Part shown: in pieces, positions 1-7,748 of the stretch
Position numbering within the stretch: the first letter of the stretch is position 1
How the letters are laid out: every line of letters starts with the position of its first letter
Notes under the pieces: generated by a model
The model's database searches: none
The model's input: only the letters and a program-made list of their open reading frames with translations
What the model was told of the DNA's origin: nothing
Made by a program: the position numbers and the translations under genes
Assembly (NCBI GenBank): GCA_025453925.1
Contig: JALOPK010000120.1
Location: forward strand, 1-8,825
Reading direction: 5' to 3'
Length of the DNA: 8,825 bases
Source of the DNA: Candidatus Eiseniibacteriota bacterium
GTDB taxonomy: Bacteria; JAFGKV01

Positions 1-1
1 C

Positions 2-2608
2 AGTCTGAAGCCGGTAATCGTGATGACAATCGACCTCGAGAAGTACGACGAGGTCTTCACCGCCCAGTTGCCCGGATTCACTGATGGGCTTCTCGCCGTG
101 CTGCCAAGCCTTCATGAGCATAAATGCAGCAAGGATGTCCCTGGCGGCTTCGTCGAGCGGATGCGCGAGGGCACCCTGCTCACCCATGTCATCGAGCATA
201 TCGCCCTCGAGCTTCAGTCCATCGCCTACATGGACGTCGGCTTCGGCAAGACCAGGAGCGCGGGACGCCAGGGAGTCTATGACGTTATCTTCAGCTACTG
301 GGTGGACAAGGCGGGCATCCTGGCCGGAGAAGAGGCCCTCGCGCTGGTGCGTGCAGTGTTGGAGGGTCAAACATACGACATCGAAGGAACTATCAAGCGG
401 CTGCTCGGTATTCTTGACGACAACAGACTGGGCCCCTCCACCTCAGCCTTGGTCGAAGAGGCGGAACGCCGGAGAATTACGGTCCTGCGCCTCGACGACT
501 ATCGCCTGATCCAGCTGGGCGAGGGGAAATTCCAGAAACTGGTGAAGGCAACGATCACTTCGGGCACGGGATTCATCGGGGTAGAGACGGCGGGCGACAA
601 GGCACTTACCACGCGCATGCTCCGTGACGCCGGGATTCCTGTGCCGCGGGGCACCAAGTGCTCCCAACTGTGGGCCGCTCGAGAGGATGCCGCCTGGCTG
701 GGGTACCCCGTCGTCGTGAAGCCGTTGGACGGACACCATGGCAAGGGCGTGACCATCGGCATCACGAACGACGAGGAGATGGAGGCGGCCTTTCAGAAGG
801 CCTCCGAGTACTCCAGCCAGATAGTCGTCGAGGAGATGATCAAGGGAGTGGATTTCCGGCTGCTGGTGGTTGCGGGGAAGTTCGTGGCCGCGGTCCGGCG
901 AGACCCCGCGCACGTCGTGGGCGACGGCACACACACACTGGCTGAGCTTGTCGACATCGAGAACGCCAATCCGCGGAGGGGGATCGGCCATGAGAAGGAG
1001 ATGACCCGGCTGGTGATCTCCAAAACCACCCATCGTTTGATGGCACAAGCTGGATTTACACTGGAGTCGACGATCCCCGACGGCGAGGTGTTCAACCTGG
1101 AACTCACGGCCAACCTGAGCACCGGTGGCTCCGCCGAGGACGTCACCGATGACGTGCATCCCACCAATCGATTTCTGGCGGAGAGGGTGGCCAGGATCGT
1201 CGGGCTCGATGTCGCCGGCATCGATATTCTCGCCCCGCGAATCGACGTGCCGATAATGGAGACGGGAGGGGCGGTGATCGAGGTGAACGCAGCCCCCGGT
1301 CTCAGGGCTCACTTGTCCCCGGCGTACGGGCGGCCTCGGAACGTTGCGGCCCCGATCCTGGATATGCTCTTCCCCCCTGGGACCCAGAGCGACATCCCCA
1401 TCATTTCGGTCACGGGAACCAACGGGAAAACCACGACGGTGCGGCTCGCCGCGCACCTCATGAAGTCCGCGGGGTACTCTGTGGGAATGACGTGCACCGA
1501 CGGTATCTACATCGCTGGTCGACTCATGGTCAAAGGTGACATGAGCGGTCCCTACTCCGCAGGAGTAGTTCTTCGCGACCCCACAATCGACTGCGCCGTT
1601 TTGGAAACCGCCCGGGGCGGCCTGCTTCGCGATGGTCTCGGATACAAGAATGCCGACGTCGGCGTGGTGCTGAACGTGGGGGAAGATCACTTGGGTCTCG
1701 GGCACATTCGAACCGTTGAGGATCTCTCCTATCTCAAGTCGATCGTCGCAGAGGTCGTCAGGCCCGGCGGGTATTCGGTGCTCAATGCTGATGACGCGTT
1801 GTGTCTGAGGATGGCCAAGCGCTGCTATGAGCATATCGCGTACTTCACAATGGACCCCGAGAACGAGACCGTGGCCAGGCACATCGATCGCGGCGAGACT
1901 GCGGCTGCCTACCAGAACGGCTACGTCACCATTGTCGCAGACAACACGGTCCACCCTATCGCAAAGGCTGCGGACATCCCGGTCACCTTCGGAGGATCCG
2001 CGGAATTCAACATCCAGAACGTCCTGGCGGCATCGCTCAGCGCGTTCTGCCTTGGCGTGAAGGTGGACATGATCCGCCAGGGATTGCTTTCATTCTTCCC
2101 CTCCATGTCGCAAATGCCCGGCCGGATGAACCTGATTCCCTGCGACGACTTCTGGGTCATGATCGACTATGCCCACAACCCGCCGGCATACCGTGGTCTG
2201 GTCAACTATCTCAGGCGAGGCGAGTTCCGCCGCAAGTTGGTCGTCATGAACGCCGTCGGAGACCGTCGGGACGATGATATTCGAGACATCGGAGAGGTCC
2301 TCGGAGGGGTCGCCGATGAGGTGTACCTGTATGAGGATGCGCACTACCGGCGGGGCCGATCCCCCGGCGAAATCACGACCTTGCTGACCCGGGGGCTCGA
2401 GCACGCCGGGATGCCCGTCGAGCGTATCAACGTACTCCCCGCCGAAGACGCGGCCGTGGCAGAAGCACTGGAGGCCGCCAGGCCCGGGGACATCGTTCTT
2501 GTCATGACCGCCCACGGTGAGGTCGCGCTCTCCCTGCTCCGCGCGCGCGGACGCACGCGGGTAAACGCGCCGTCTTCCGCCGAGACTCCCGGGGACGCCA
2601 CGCCTTGA
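2..2608 (+). CDS. cphA: Cyanophycin synthetase, 5' end beyond window
   Basis: Makes cyanophycin, the cytoplasmic nitrogen reserve polymer of an aspartate backbone with arginine side chains, using ATP. Numbering from the GTG at 20, three family modules are in order: an N-terminal CphA domain (about 1-160, with EGTLLTHVIEHIALELQ), an ATP-grasp domain (about 185-455, with DGHHGKGVT at 237-245, VEEMIKGVDFR, ANLSTGGSAEDVTDDVHP and EVNAAPG at 421-427), and a Mur-ligase-like domain (about 456-850) with the P-loop GTNGKTTT at 466-473, LETARGGLLRDGLG, GEDHLGL, DYAHNP and GDRRDDDI. No key motif is missing. The frame stays open left of the GTG/ATG pair at 20-25, and the codons read SLKPVIVM, matching the conserved CphA segment before the usual 'DL' strand, so the true start is upstream and GTG20 is only an internal codon. 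The stop at 2606-2608 overlaps the next start. No cyanophycinase is visible in the window. Confidence 0.95.
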   Translation, partial: SLKPVIVMTIDLEKYDEVFTAQLPGFTDGLLAVLPSLHEHKCSKDVPGGFVERMREGTLLTHVIEHIALELQSIAYMDVGFGKTRSAGRQGVYDVIFSYWVDKAGILAGEEALALVRAVLEGQTYDIEGTIKRLLGILDDNRLGPSTSALVEEAERRRITVLRLDDYRLIQLGEGKFQKLVKATITSGTGFIGVETAGDKALTTRMLRDAGIPVPRGTKCSQLWAAREDAAWLGYPVVVKPLDGHHGKGVTIGITNDEEMEAAFQKASEYSSQIVVEEMIKGVDFRLLVVAGKFVAAVRRDPAHVVGDGTHTLAELVDIENANPRRGIGHEKEMTRLVISKTTHRLMAQAGFTLESTIPDGEVFNLELTANLSTGGSAEDVTDDVHPTNRFLAERVARIVGLDVAGIDILAPRIDVPIMETGGAVIEVNAAPGLRAHLSPAYGRPRNVAAPILDMLFPPGTQSDIPIISVTGTNGKTTTVRLAAHLMKSAGYSVGMTCTDGIYIAGRLMVKGDMSGPYSAGVVLRDPTIDCAVLETARGGLLRDGLGYKNADVGVVLNVGEDHLGLGHIRTVEDLSYLKSIVAEVVRPGGYSVLNADDALCLRMAKRCYEHIAYFTMDPENETVARHIDRGETAAAYQNGYVTIVADNTVHPIAKAADIPVTFGGSAEFNIQNVLAASLSAFCLGVKVDMIRQGLLSFFPSMSQMPGRMNLIPCDDFWVMIDYAHNPPAYRGLVNYLRRGEFRRKLVVMNAVGDRRDDDIRDIGEVLGGVADEVYLYEDAHYRRGRSPGEITTLLTRGLEHAGMPVERINVLPAEDAAVAEALEAARPGDIVLVMTAHGEVALSLLRARGRTRVNAPSSAETPGDATP

Positions 2609-4446
2609 GTACGCCTCCGGCTCAAAGGTCCTCCACGGAACCCCGCCGCCCGCGGCCCCCGATTTTGCTGTCGCAGATTCTGTCATCCAGCCCCGTGCTC
2701 GTCGAGCACATGGCCGAGTACCTCGGGATCAGCCTCACGCGGGGGGACCACTTCAGAGGTCTCATGCTGCACGACAAGCTCTCTCGCTTCCTCGGGCGGA
2801 GAGAGTGGCTTCTGTTGCAGGTGCGGCAGCTCTCCGAGCCGGAGCGAGGCCAGTACCGGCAGGCCCTCCATCGGCTCCTTCTGGATTTGTCGCCTCCTCC
2901 CCTCGGCGACGCCTTCAGCCACCGCCTTCTGGAACTGGGGTTGGCCTTCAGGAGCGACTCCTTCGACCGGCCTCTCATGCCGCTGGAGTTCGCGTTCCTC
3001 TCCGATGCCGCCTGGACGCTTCAGGGAAGCCTGGCCCAGGCGATGGTTTCGTACATGGCGCAGGGCGTGATCCCGCGGCAAAGTGTACGCGAGTCGACAT
3101 CATATGTGCGCGCGCTGCAGGCTCTGGCGACGGCGTATTATCAGGTCCGACAGTCCTGGGCGTCGCAGATCCCTGCGTTGTCCCTGCGCCAGCTTCTGAC
3201 CATGGAAACCCTCCAGGGGTCCCCATCCCCGCAGCCGGCGGCACGCCTTGCCTCACTGCTCGGCACAGGCTCCCCCGAAGTCTTCTCTTGGCCGCGTTAC
3301 ATGCGATACCACGGGACGGGCAGCCACAACCCGCTCCAGGAGATCCTCCTCCTGGGGCTCGCCCGCCCAAAGGACCTCGATCCTAGCTCGGCCCTCCGTG
3401 AACTGGCCGTCTCCCTGGAAGCGGAGAAGCCGCTTGCCCGTGCACTCCCGCGGTTGTTCAAACGATTCAGCCGCCCCGGACGGTCGGGCAAGGATGCAGC
3501 GCTCGTTCGCGTTGCCCCTCCGGGGGATTTTGGCCTTGACCTCCAGAGACTGCTCGTCGCGTCGCTCATGCTCCCGCCCCCGGCGACCAAGGACGACACG
3601 CCCAGCATGATTCACGTCGATCGACTCTCTCGGCTCCTGGGGCTGCCGCAGGCCTACCAGCGATTCCTCCTCGCGGTCGCGTGGGACTGCGGATGGCTCC
3701 ATGTCACCGGGGACGACCCGCCCCTGATCCTCCCGGCCCCTGCTGCCGAGGAACTCATGGTTCAAGGCCCCACGGCCCTGCAGCAGGCCGCTGGCGCCAG
3801 GCTCGCGGCCTTGCCGTCATGGGATGAGAGCAGACCATTCCCCTGCCGCCTGGGGAGTCCCGGCCCCATGACCCACCTCATAGGACGACTCCGCGGCTAT
3901 TTGGTCGAGCTGACAGGCACGCTCCGCACATGGGCGCCCGTGTCCAGTCTGTCGGGCCTCCTGGTCGGACTCCCGGGATTTCGACGTCTGCTGGCGACGG
4001 CTCCCGATCTCGCCCCTGTCACGGAGATCCTTGACGCACCCCAACGCGCCCCTTCCCCCCTTCTCACCGGTCTCGCCACGACCATCTGGTGGAGCCGGCA
4101 GGCGGAAATGGCGAGAGACCAGGCCAACACTCTCTACATCCGCGCCCTGCACCCGACGCCCGCAACCGCGCCGATACCCGCGGCGACGCTCCCATTGCGA
4201 GTCGCGGCCAACGGGGAGTTTTTTCTTCCTCTGACGTTGCCTTTGGAGCGACTGCGCCGCGCATCCGAGTTCGCGGACATATTGGCCGTCGACCAGGCGT
4301 GTCGATTCCGGGTGACTCGGTCGTCATTGGTCCGGGCGAAGAACGGGGAATTGACGGCACGGGACATCGGCGGTTTCCTCGCCTGCGATATGCCACAGAA
4401 CATCGTGCATCTGATCGAGGAGACGTTCCCCCCCCAGACGAAGTAG
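2605..4446 (+). CDS. Helicase-associated (XPB/Ssl2 N-terminal-like) domain protein without helicase motor
   Basis: A protein of 613 residues of uncertain function. The C-terminus (about 531-608) reads as the Helicase_C_3 / XPB-Ssl2 N-terminal-like domain: a strand pair VAANGEFFLPLTLP, then FRVTRSSLVRAKNGELTARD, then FLACDMPQNIVHLIEE, the order 'T R x S L .. A .. G .. L t .. e i .. f L .. l P .. v .. I e e' typical of that family. The N-terminus (about 18-130) is helical and leucine-rich with repeated short modules (MAEYLGISL, LSRFLGRREW, LELGLAFRSD...LMPLEFAFL) resembling the winged-helix-like repeats of these proteins. No Walker A or DEAH motif, signal peptide or membrane segment is seen. 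The TTG start at 2605 is chosen because it overlaps the cphA stop by four bases (TTGA), suggesting coupling; the SD is weak, and TTG 2665, GTG 2695 or ATG 2710 are in-frame alternatives. A nucleic-acid-binding or regulatory role is inference only. A run of eight C lies at 4428-4435, just before the stop. Confidence 0.72.
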   Translation: MSTPPAQRSSTEPRRPRPPILLSQILSSSPVLVEHMAEYLGISLTRGDHFRGLMLHDKLSRFLGRREWLLLQVRQLSEPERGQYRQALHRLLLDLSPPPLGDAFSHRLLELGLAFRSDSFDRPLMPLEFAFLSDAAWTLQGSLAQAMVSYMAQGVIPRQSVRESTSYVRALQALATAYYQVRQSWASQIPALSLRQLLTMETLQGSPSPQPAARLASLLGTGSPEVFSWPRYMRYHGTGSHNPLQEILLLGLARPKDLDPSSALRELAVSLEAEKPLARALPRLFKRFSRPGRSGKDAALVRVAPPGDFGLDLQRLLVASLMLPPPATKDDTPSMIHVDRLSRLLGLPQAYQRFLLAVAWDCGWLHVTGDDPPLILPAPAAEELMVQGPTALQQAAGARLAALPSWDESRPFPCRLGSPGPMTHLIGRLRGYLVELTGTLRTWAPVSSLSGLLVGLPGFRRLLATAPDLAPVTEILDAPQRAPSPLLTGLATTIWWSRQAEMARDQANTLYIRALHPTPATAPIPAATLPLRVAANGEFFLPLTLPLERLRRASEFADILAVDQACRFRVTRSSLVRAKNGELTARDIGGFLACDMPQNIVHLIEETFPPQTK

Positions 4447-4493
4447 ACCGCGCGCAGGCCGGGAGCCCGCGACCGAGGAGCTGGGCCTTGGGG

Positions 4494-4976
4494 CTACTTT
4501 CCGTTGAGACGGCTGAGCGCCGTATCGGCTCTGGTCAGGCTTTCCGCGAAGGCTTCGCGGGTCGACGCGCGCATCAGCTCGGTTCTCAACCCGTCATCGC
4601 GGAACAAACGGGCCAGCCGGCCGAGAATCTGCAGGTGGTTCTTCCGATCATCGGTGCCCATGAGCACGAAGAGCCGGACAGGTTCTTCGTCGGGTGCATC
4701 GATTTCCAAACCTTGCTCCAGGCGCACGGCGGAGAGCGCCACTCCCTTGAACACTCCGGGAAGCGGCTGGGTCGAGTGCGGAATGGCGATGCCGTGCCCG
4801 ATGGCGGTGCTGCATAGGCCTTCCCGTTCGATGAGGGCTGAAAGTGCCGCCGTGCGGTCGATCACCGAACCGCATCCCGCGGCAAGGTCGACGAGTCGCT
4901 CGAGAACTTCCTGCTTACTCTTCAGGCTGACACCAGTCGCAACCGCTTCGGGTCTCAGCAGGCTACTCACCAGCAT
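4494..4976 (-). CDS. ptsN: PTS EIIA type-2 / nitrogen regulatory EIIA-Ntr
   Basis: A 160-residue single-domain PTS EIIA type-2 protein, the usual length of EIIA-Ntr, which accepts phosphate on a histidine from NPr (or HPr) and acts by protein-protein contacts, typically on nitrogen, potassium or stress functions, rather than on sugar import. The active-site motif is AIGHGIAIPHS with the phosphorylated His at about residue 67; LIEREGLCSTA before it and LFVLMGTDDRKNHLQILGRLARLF after it are family-typical. No EIIB, EIIC or membrane segment is attached. The open frame extends to 5135, but ATG 4976 is preferred: homology begins at MLVSSLL, an AGGAG lies six bases upstream, and a promoter lies just before that. 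The usual neighbours rpoN, hpf, hprK and rapZ are absent, so it is an orphan here. It is convergent with the cphA pair and divergent from the envelope operon. The specific target cannot be read from sequence. Confidence 0.9.
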   Translation of the reverse strand: MLVSSLLRPEAVATGVSLKSKQEVLERLVDLAAGCGSVIDRTAALSALIEREGLCSTAIGHGIAIPHSTQPLPGVFKGVALSAVRLEQGLEIDAPDEEPVRLFVLMGTDDRKNHLQILGRLARLFRDDGLRTELMRASTREAFAESLTRADTALSRLNGK

Positions 4977-4982
4977 GATGGA

Positions 4983-4990
4983 CTCCTCTC
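4983..4990 (-). promoter_or_regulatory. Ribosome binding site that fixes the ptsN start
   Basis: On the - strand the bases read GAGAGGAG, then six bases (TCCATC), then ATG at 4976-4974. This strong Shine-Dalgarno decides against the longer frame opening at 5135, whose extra 53 residues have no resemblance to EIIA. Confidence 0.75.
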
Positions 4991-5009
4991 GACAATCCAG
5001 GGCGGCGGC

Positions 5010-5038
5010 ATTCTGCATGACCGGAATGCCGGTGTCAA
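5010..5038 (-). promoter_or_regulatory. Candidate sigma-70-type promoter of ptsN
   Basis: On the - strand a perfect TTGACA -35 (5038-5033) is followed by 17 bases and CAGAAT (5015-5010; 4 of 6 matches to TATAAT). Transcription would begin near 5003, giving a leader of about 27 bases with the AGGAG in place. Spacing and position are both right; the call rests on consensus only. Confidence 0.55.
5020..5033. promoter_or_regulatory. Inverted repeat within the ptsN promoter spacer, possible operator
   Basis: ACCGG (5020-5024), AATG, CCGGT (5029-5033) form a perfect five-base inverted repeat that fills much of the -35/-10 spacer and touches the -35 hexamer. A bound protein here would block ptsN transcription. 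In GC-rich DNA a five-base palindrome can occur by chance, so this is only a candidate operator. Confidence 0.25.
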
Positions 5039-5055
5039 TAGCGACCCTCGGCACC

Positions 5056-5084
5056 TTGCTGACCCGTCGAGGAACGGCTATCTT
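5056..5084 (+). promoter_or_regulatory. Weak candidate promoter of the envelope operon
   Basis: TTGCTG (5056-5061), 17 bases, TATCTT (5079-5084) on the + strand. Spacing is ideal, but the -35 matches only its TTG and the -10 matches four of six. A start near 5091 would leave a leader of about 60 bases before ATG 5151. It is the best + strand candidate I found in the 174-base divergent region. Confidence 0.3.
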
Positions 5085-5150
5085 GCATCCTCTCGGCGTT
5101 GGAGAACGTGCCACGAGTGGTCTTCGGCCGCGCACTCAGCGAGGATTTTC

Positions 5151-6569
5151 ATGCGAATAGTCCAGATCCTGGTTCCCATCGCGCTCCTCTCGGGTGGGAG
5201 CGGTCCTGCGGATGCTGCCGAACGATGGTACAACTACTACGCCGACGGCCTCCGCCTCGCGAAGGAACAGAAGTACGCCCAGGCCATCGTCGCCTTTGAA
5301 CAGGCGCTGGAAGGTGTGTATCAAGACCAGGGGAAGAAGATTCAGACATACGGAATGCACTTCATCGACTACCATCCGCACCGCGAGATCGGGATCGCCG
5401 CACACCACCTGGGGGACGTCGCTCGGGCCCGCGAAGAGCTGGATTTGGCCTTGGCGTACACCCCAAATGATGATCGGGCGAAGGAGTTCTTCGCGATGGT
5501 CACTGAAGGGGCGCCGCCTCCAACTCGCGCCCCGACTGCCTCTGACCCCGCAGAACCTGAGCTGTCGATCACGGATCTGCAGGGAATCCAACGGGCATTG
5601 TCGTACAAGGGTTACTACTCGGGCGCCATCGACGGGATCTTCGGCGGCGGCAGCACGGCCGCGTTGAAGGCCTTCCAGCAGGACAACCGGCTTCCCCCCA
5701 CGGGTGAATTGGACGAGAAGACCCGGTCCAAGATCAGGAAGATCAAGATACCCAAGGACTTCGGCGCGCTCCCGGAGCCAGGAGCGAAGAAGCCGCCCGC
5801 CGTCACTCCGACTACGACACCGCCGCCGAGCCAGAGCCAACCCGCGGGGCCCGCGCCGCGGCGGCCGTACGGCAAGGTTCAACGGGTCGTGCCGTATCTG
5901 TCCGTCGGCGTGATTCCGATGACTGCCGCCAAGGGTGCGGAGGATCTGGGCGGACTTGTCGCTGAGCGCATGGTCACATCGCTGGTGGAGTATCAGCGAT
6001 TCCAGGTGAACGAGCGCGTGCAGATGGACAAGGTGCTGAAGGAACTCAAGTTCGGGCTTACTGACCTGGTCGACCCCGCGACCGCCGCCAGACTCGGCAA
6101 GCAGGCGGGGGTCGACTGTCTGGTCATGGGGAGCGTGAGCAGGGCCGGCGCCACGGTAGACATGGATCTCCGGCTGGTCGACACGGAGACCGGCGAGGTG
6201 ATGGCCGCGCGTTCGGGGCAGTGCCCTGACTCGAATCCGACCCAGCTTCGTCAGGCAGTGTCGGACATCGCCGCCTATTTCGCCAACATTCTCCCGCTGA
6301 TCGAAGGTTCGGTGGTCAAGGTGGACCCAGACGGCGCCATCTATGTCGGGCTCGGATCCAAACAAGGCATGCGGAAAGGCATGAAGCTTCATGTCTTCAC
6401 CGAGGGCGACCCCATCGTCCATCCGGTCACGGGTGCGTCCTTGGGAAGAACCCGACGCAGCAAGTCTCAGGTCGTGCTGACTGAAGTAATGGAAATGTAC
6501 TCGGTGGCGCGGCCGGTCGAGGGTGAAGAGGCGGCGGTCGCGGTCAACGACCTCGTCGTGACGAAGTAG
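5151..6569 (+). CDS. Exported TPR / peptidoglycan-binding / CsgG-like composite protein
   Basis: A 472-residue protein, probably periplasmic, with four parts. Residues 1-23 are a signal peptide ending ADAA before ERW, with no lipobox cysteine. About 24-115 are TPR-like helices (YADGLRLAKEQKYAQAIVAF; HREIGIAAHHLGDVARAREEL). About 138-196 match a PG_binding_1 domain (LQGIQRALSYKGYYSGAIDG, then STAALKAFQQDNRLPPTGELD). A Pro/Thr-rich linker (205-240) leads to a CsgG-type domain at about 246-380 (LGGLVAERMVTSLVEYQRFQVNERVQMDKV; TAARLGKQAGVDCLVMGSV; DMDLRLVDTETGEVMAA). The end (about 382-472; GSVVKVDPDGAIYVGLGSKQGMRKGMKLHVF) resembles the C-terminal domain of FlgT-like proteins. ATG 5151 follows GAGGA at 5141-5145. 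It is the first gene of the rightward operon, three bases before the amidase. A scaffold tethering an envelope assembly to peptidoglycan is my inference; without a lipid anchor it is unlikely to be a true curli secretion channel. Confidence 0.8.
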   Translation: MRIVQILVPIALLSGGSGPADAAERWYNYYADGLRLAKEQKYAQAIVAFEQALEGVYQDQGKKIQTYGMHFIDYHPHREIGIAAHHLGDVARAREELDLALAYTPNDDRAKEFFAMVTEGAPPPTRAPTASDPAEPELSITDLQGIQRALSYKGYYSGAIDGIFGGGSTAALKAFQQDNRLPPTGELDEKTRSKIRKIKIPKDFGALPEPGAKKPPAVTPTTTPPPSQSQPAGPAPRRPYGKVQRVVPYLSVGVIPMTAAKGAEDLGGLVAERMVTSLVEYQRFQVNERVQMDKVLKELKFGLTDLVDPATAARLGKQAGVDCLVMGSVSRAGATVDMDLRLVDTETGEVMAARSGQCPDSNPTQLRQAVSDIAAYFANILPLIEGSVVKVDPDGAIYVGLGSKQGMRKGMKLHVFTEGDPIVHPVTGASLGRTRRSKSQVVLTEVMEMYSVARPVEGEEAAVAVNDLVVTK

Positions 6570-6572
6570 CCT

Positions 6573-7748
6573 ATGCGAAGACGCCTATGCCTGGCGAAGC
6601 TCCCGGCCTCCGCGCTCTTCCTGTCCCGGACCATCCGCGCCCAGGAGGAACTGCCGACCGTGGGAGGAGTGGACGCCTTCGCCCTTGAGGATCAAACGCG
6701 GGTGGTCATCGAGCTGGGCGGTGAGTGTCCGTTCGAGGTGCACCAGGGTCCCCCTGCCCGAGTGATCCTGCGGAACGCCCTCTACCTCCCCGTTGAGGAC
6801 ACCCGCGTGCTCTCGGCAGGCCCCGTGCGAAGTTACCGCATCTACACCCCCACCGACGAGTCCTTCAAGACGATTCTGGAGTTCGATGCTGCCGCGGGTT
6901 CCCGGCTCGACGCCCGCATGGCGGGAACCCCGCCCCGCCTGATCATCGACGTGCTGGGTCCATCTCTGGCGCCGCAAACGACCAGCACGTCCCCGGAACT
7001 GGCCCGGCTGGAGGAACAGGCACAGAGGGAAATGGACGGATTCCGGGCACGGAGTGCCGATGGAAGGCTGGGCTTGAAGATCCGCAACATCGTGATAGAT
7101 CCAGGGCACGGCGGGCACGATCCGGGGGCGGTCGGCCTGAAGGGCACCAAAGAGAAAGACATCACCCTGGAGGTCGGCCGAAGGTTGGCCGCGCGGCTCG
7201 ATCGCGCGGGGTTCGCCAGGGTTTCCCTGACCCGCACAGACGACTCCTACCTCAACCTCTCCGACCGCACGGCCGTCGCCAACCAGTACGGCGCGGACCT
7301 CTTCGTGTCCCTCCACTGCAATGCCAACGAGAACCGCAAGGCGGTCGGTTCGGAAACCTTCTTCTGCTCGGAGGCCGCCTCCAGCGAGGAGGCCGAGCGA
7401 GTGGCGGCATTTGAGAATAGTTTCGCCGAGCCCGAAGAGCTGACACGGGAGGAGAGCATCGTCGACATCGAGTGGGTGCTCTTCAAGCTGCAGAGGAAGC
7501 TGCTCTGGAGGGATGCCGCGCGGCTCGCCGCCGACATCCAGGAGGCGCTGAAGATAGGCATCCCCGTAAGAAGCCGCGGCGTGCACAGCGCGGGCTTCTT
7601 CGTCCTCAAGAAGGCGCGCATGCCCTCCGTGCTGATCGAAACGGCCTTCATCAGCAACCCCGAGGAGGAAGCGCTCTTGGGGAAGGCCGATGCACAGGAG
7701 CGGCTGGCGGAGAGCATTGCCTCCCGTCTGTCGGCGTACGCGGCATGA
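6573..7748 (+). CDS. amiC: N-acetylmuramoyl-L-alanine amidase, AMIN plus amidase_3, AmiC-like
   Basis: A zinc hydrolase that cuts the bond between N-acetylmuramic acid and the stem peptide in periplasmic peptidoglycan. After a poor but plausible signal peptide (MRRR start, short apolar core, IRA before QEE at 23/24), residues about 28-130 are an AMIN domain, used for septal or wall targeting, and about 169-388 are amidase_3. Zinc and catalytic positions are present: His179 in IDPGHGGHDPGA, Glu194 in KGTKEKDITL, His248 in SLHCNAN and Glu356 in LIETAFISNPEEE. Between His248 and Glu356, about residues 268-325 form a helical insert (ERVAAFENSF...LWRDAARLAADIQ) like the segment that covers the active site in AmiB/AmiC enzymes and is moved by LytM-type activators. 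ATG 6573 lies three bases after the previous stop with little SD, and the end overlaps the next gene by ATGA, so translation is probably coupled on both sides. No activator gene is in view. Confidence 0.92.
   Translation: MRRRLCLAKLPASALFLSRTIRAQEELPTVGGVDAFALEDQTRVVIELGGECPFEVHQGPPARVILRNALYLPVEDTRVLSAGPVRSYRIYTPTDESFKTILEFDAAAGSRLDARMAGTPPRLIIDVLGPSLAPQTTSTSPELARLEEQAQREMDGFRARSADGRLGLKIRNIVIDPGHGGHDPGAVGLKGTKEKDITLEVGRRLAARLDRAGFARVSLTRTDDSYLNLSDRTAVANQYGADLFVSLHCNANENRKAVGSETFFCSEAASSEEAERVAAFENSFAEPEELTREESIVDIEWVLFKLQRKLLWRDAARLAADIQEALKIGIPVRSRGVHSAGFFVLKKARMPSVLIETAFISNPEEEALLGKADAQERLAESIASRLSAYAA

Noticed and set aside
443-1954. 503-codon open frame on the - strand
   Set aside because: It lies antisense to conserved cphA motifs; its translation is low-complexity (rich in Gly, His, Asp, Arg) with no domain, as expected from the third-position GC bias of cphA.
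4447-4493. Rho-independent terminator between the convergent genes
   Set aside because: Only short, widely spaced complementary GC patches (for example AGCCC/GGGCT) with no U-rich tail on either strand.
4089-4817. 242-codon + strand frame spanning the convergent junction
   Set aside because: It overlaps the C-terminal domain of one real gene out of frame and ptsN in antisense, and has no domain of its own.
5050-5059. Sigma-54 promoter-like string GGCACCTTGC
   Set aside because: The GG and GC elements are six bases apart instead of the required ten.
4977-5135. N-terminal extension of ptsN
   Set aside because: The extra 53 residues are Arg/Pro-rich without EIIA similarity and cover the promoter; AGGAG sits correctly before ATG 4976.
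5136-6422. 428-codon open frame on the - strand
   Set aside because: Shadow of the composite envelope protein, whose domains are recognisable on the + strand.
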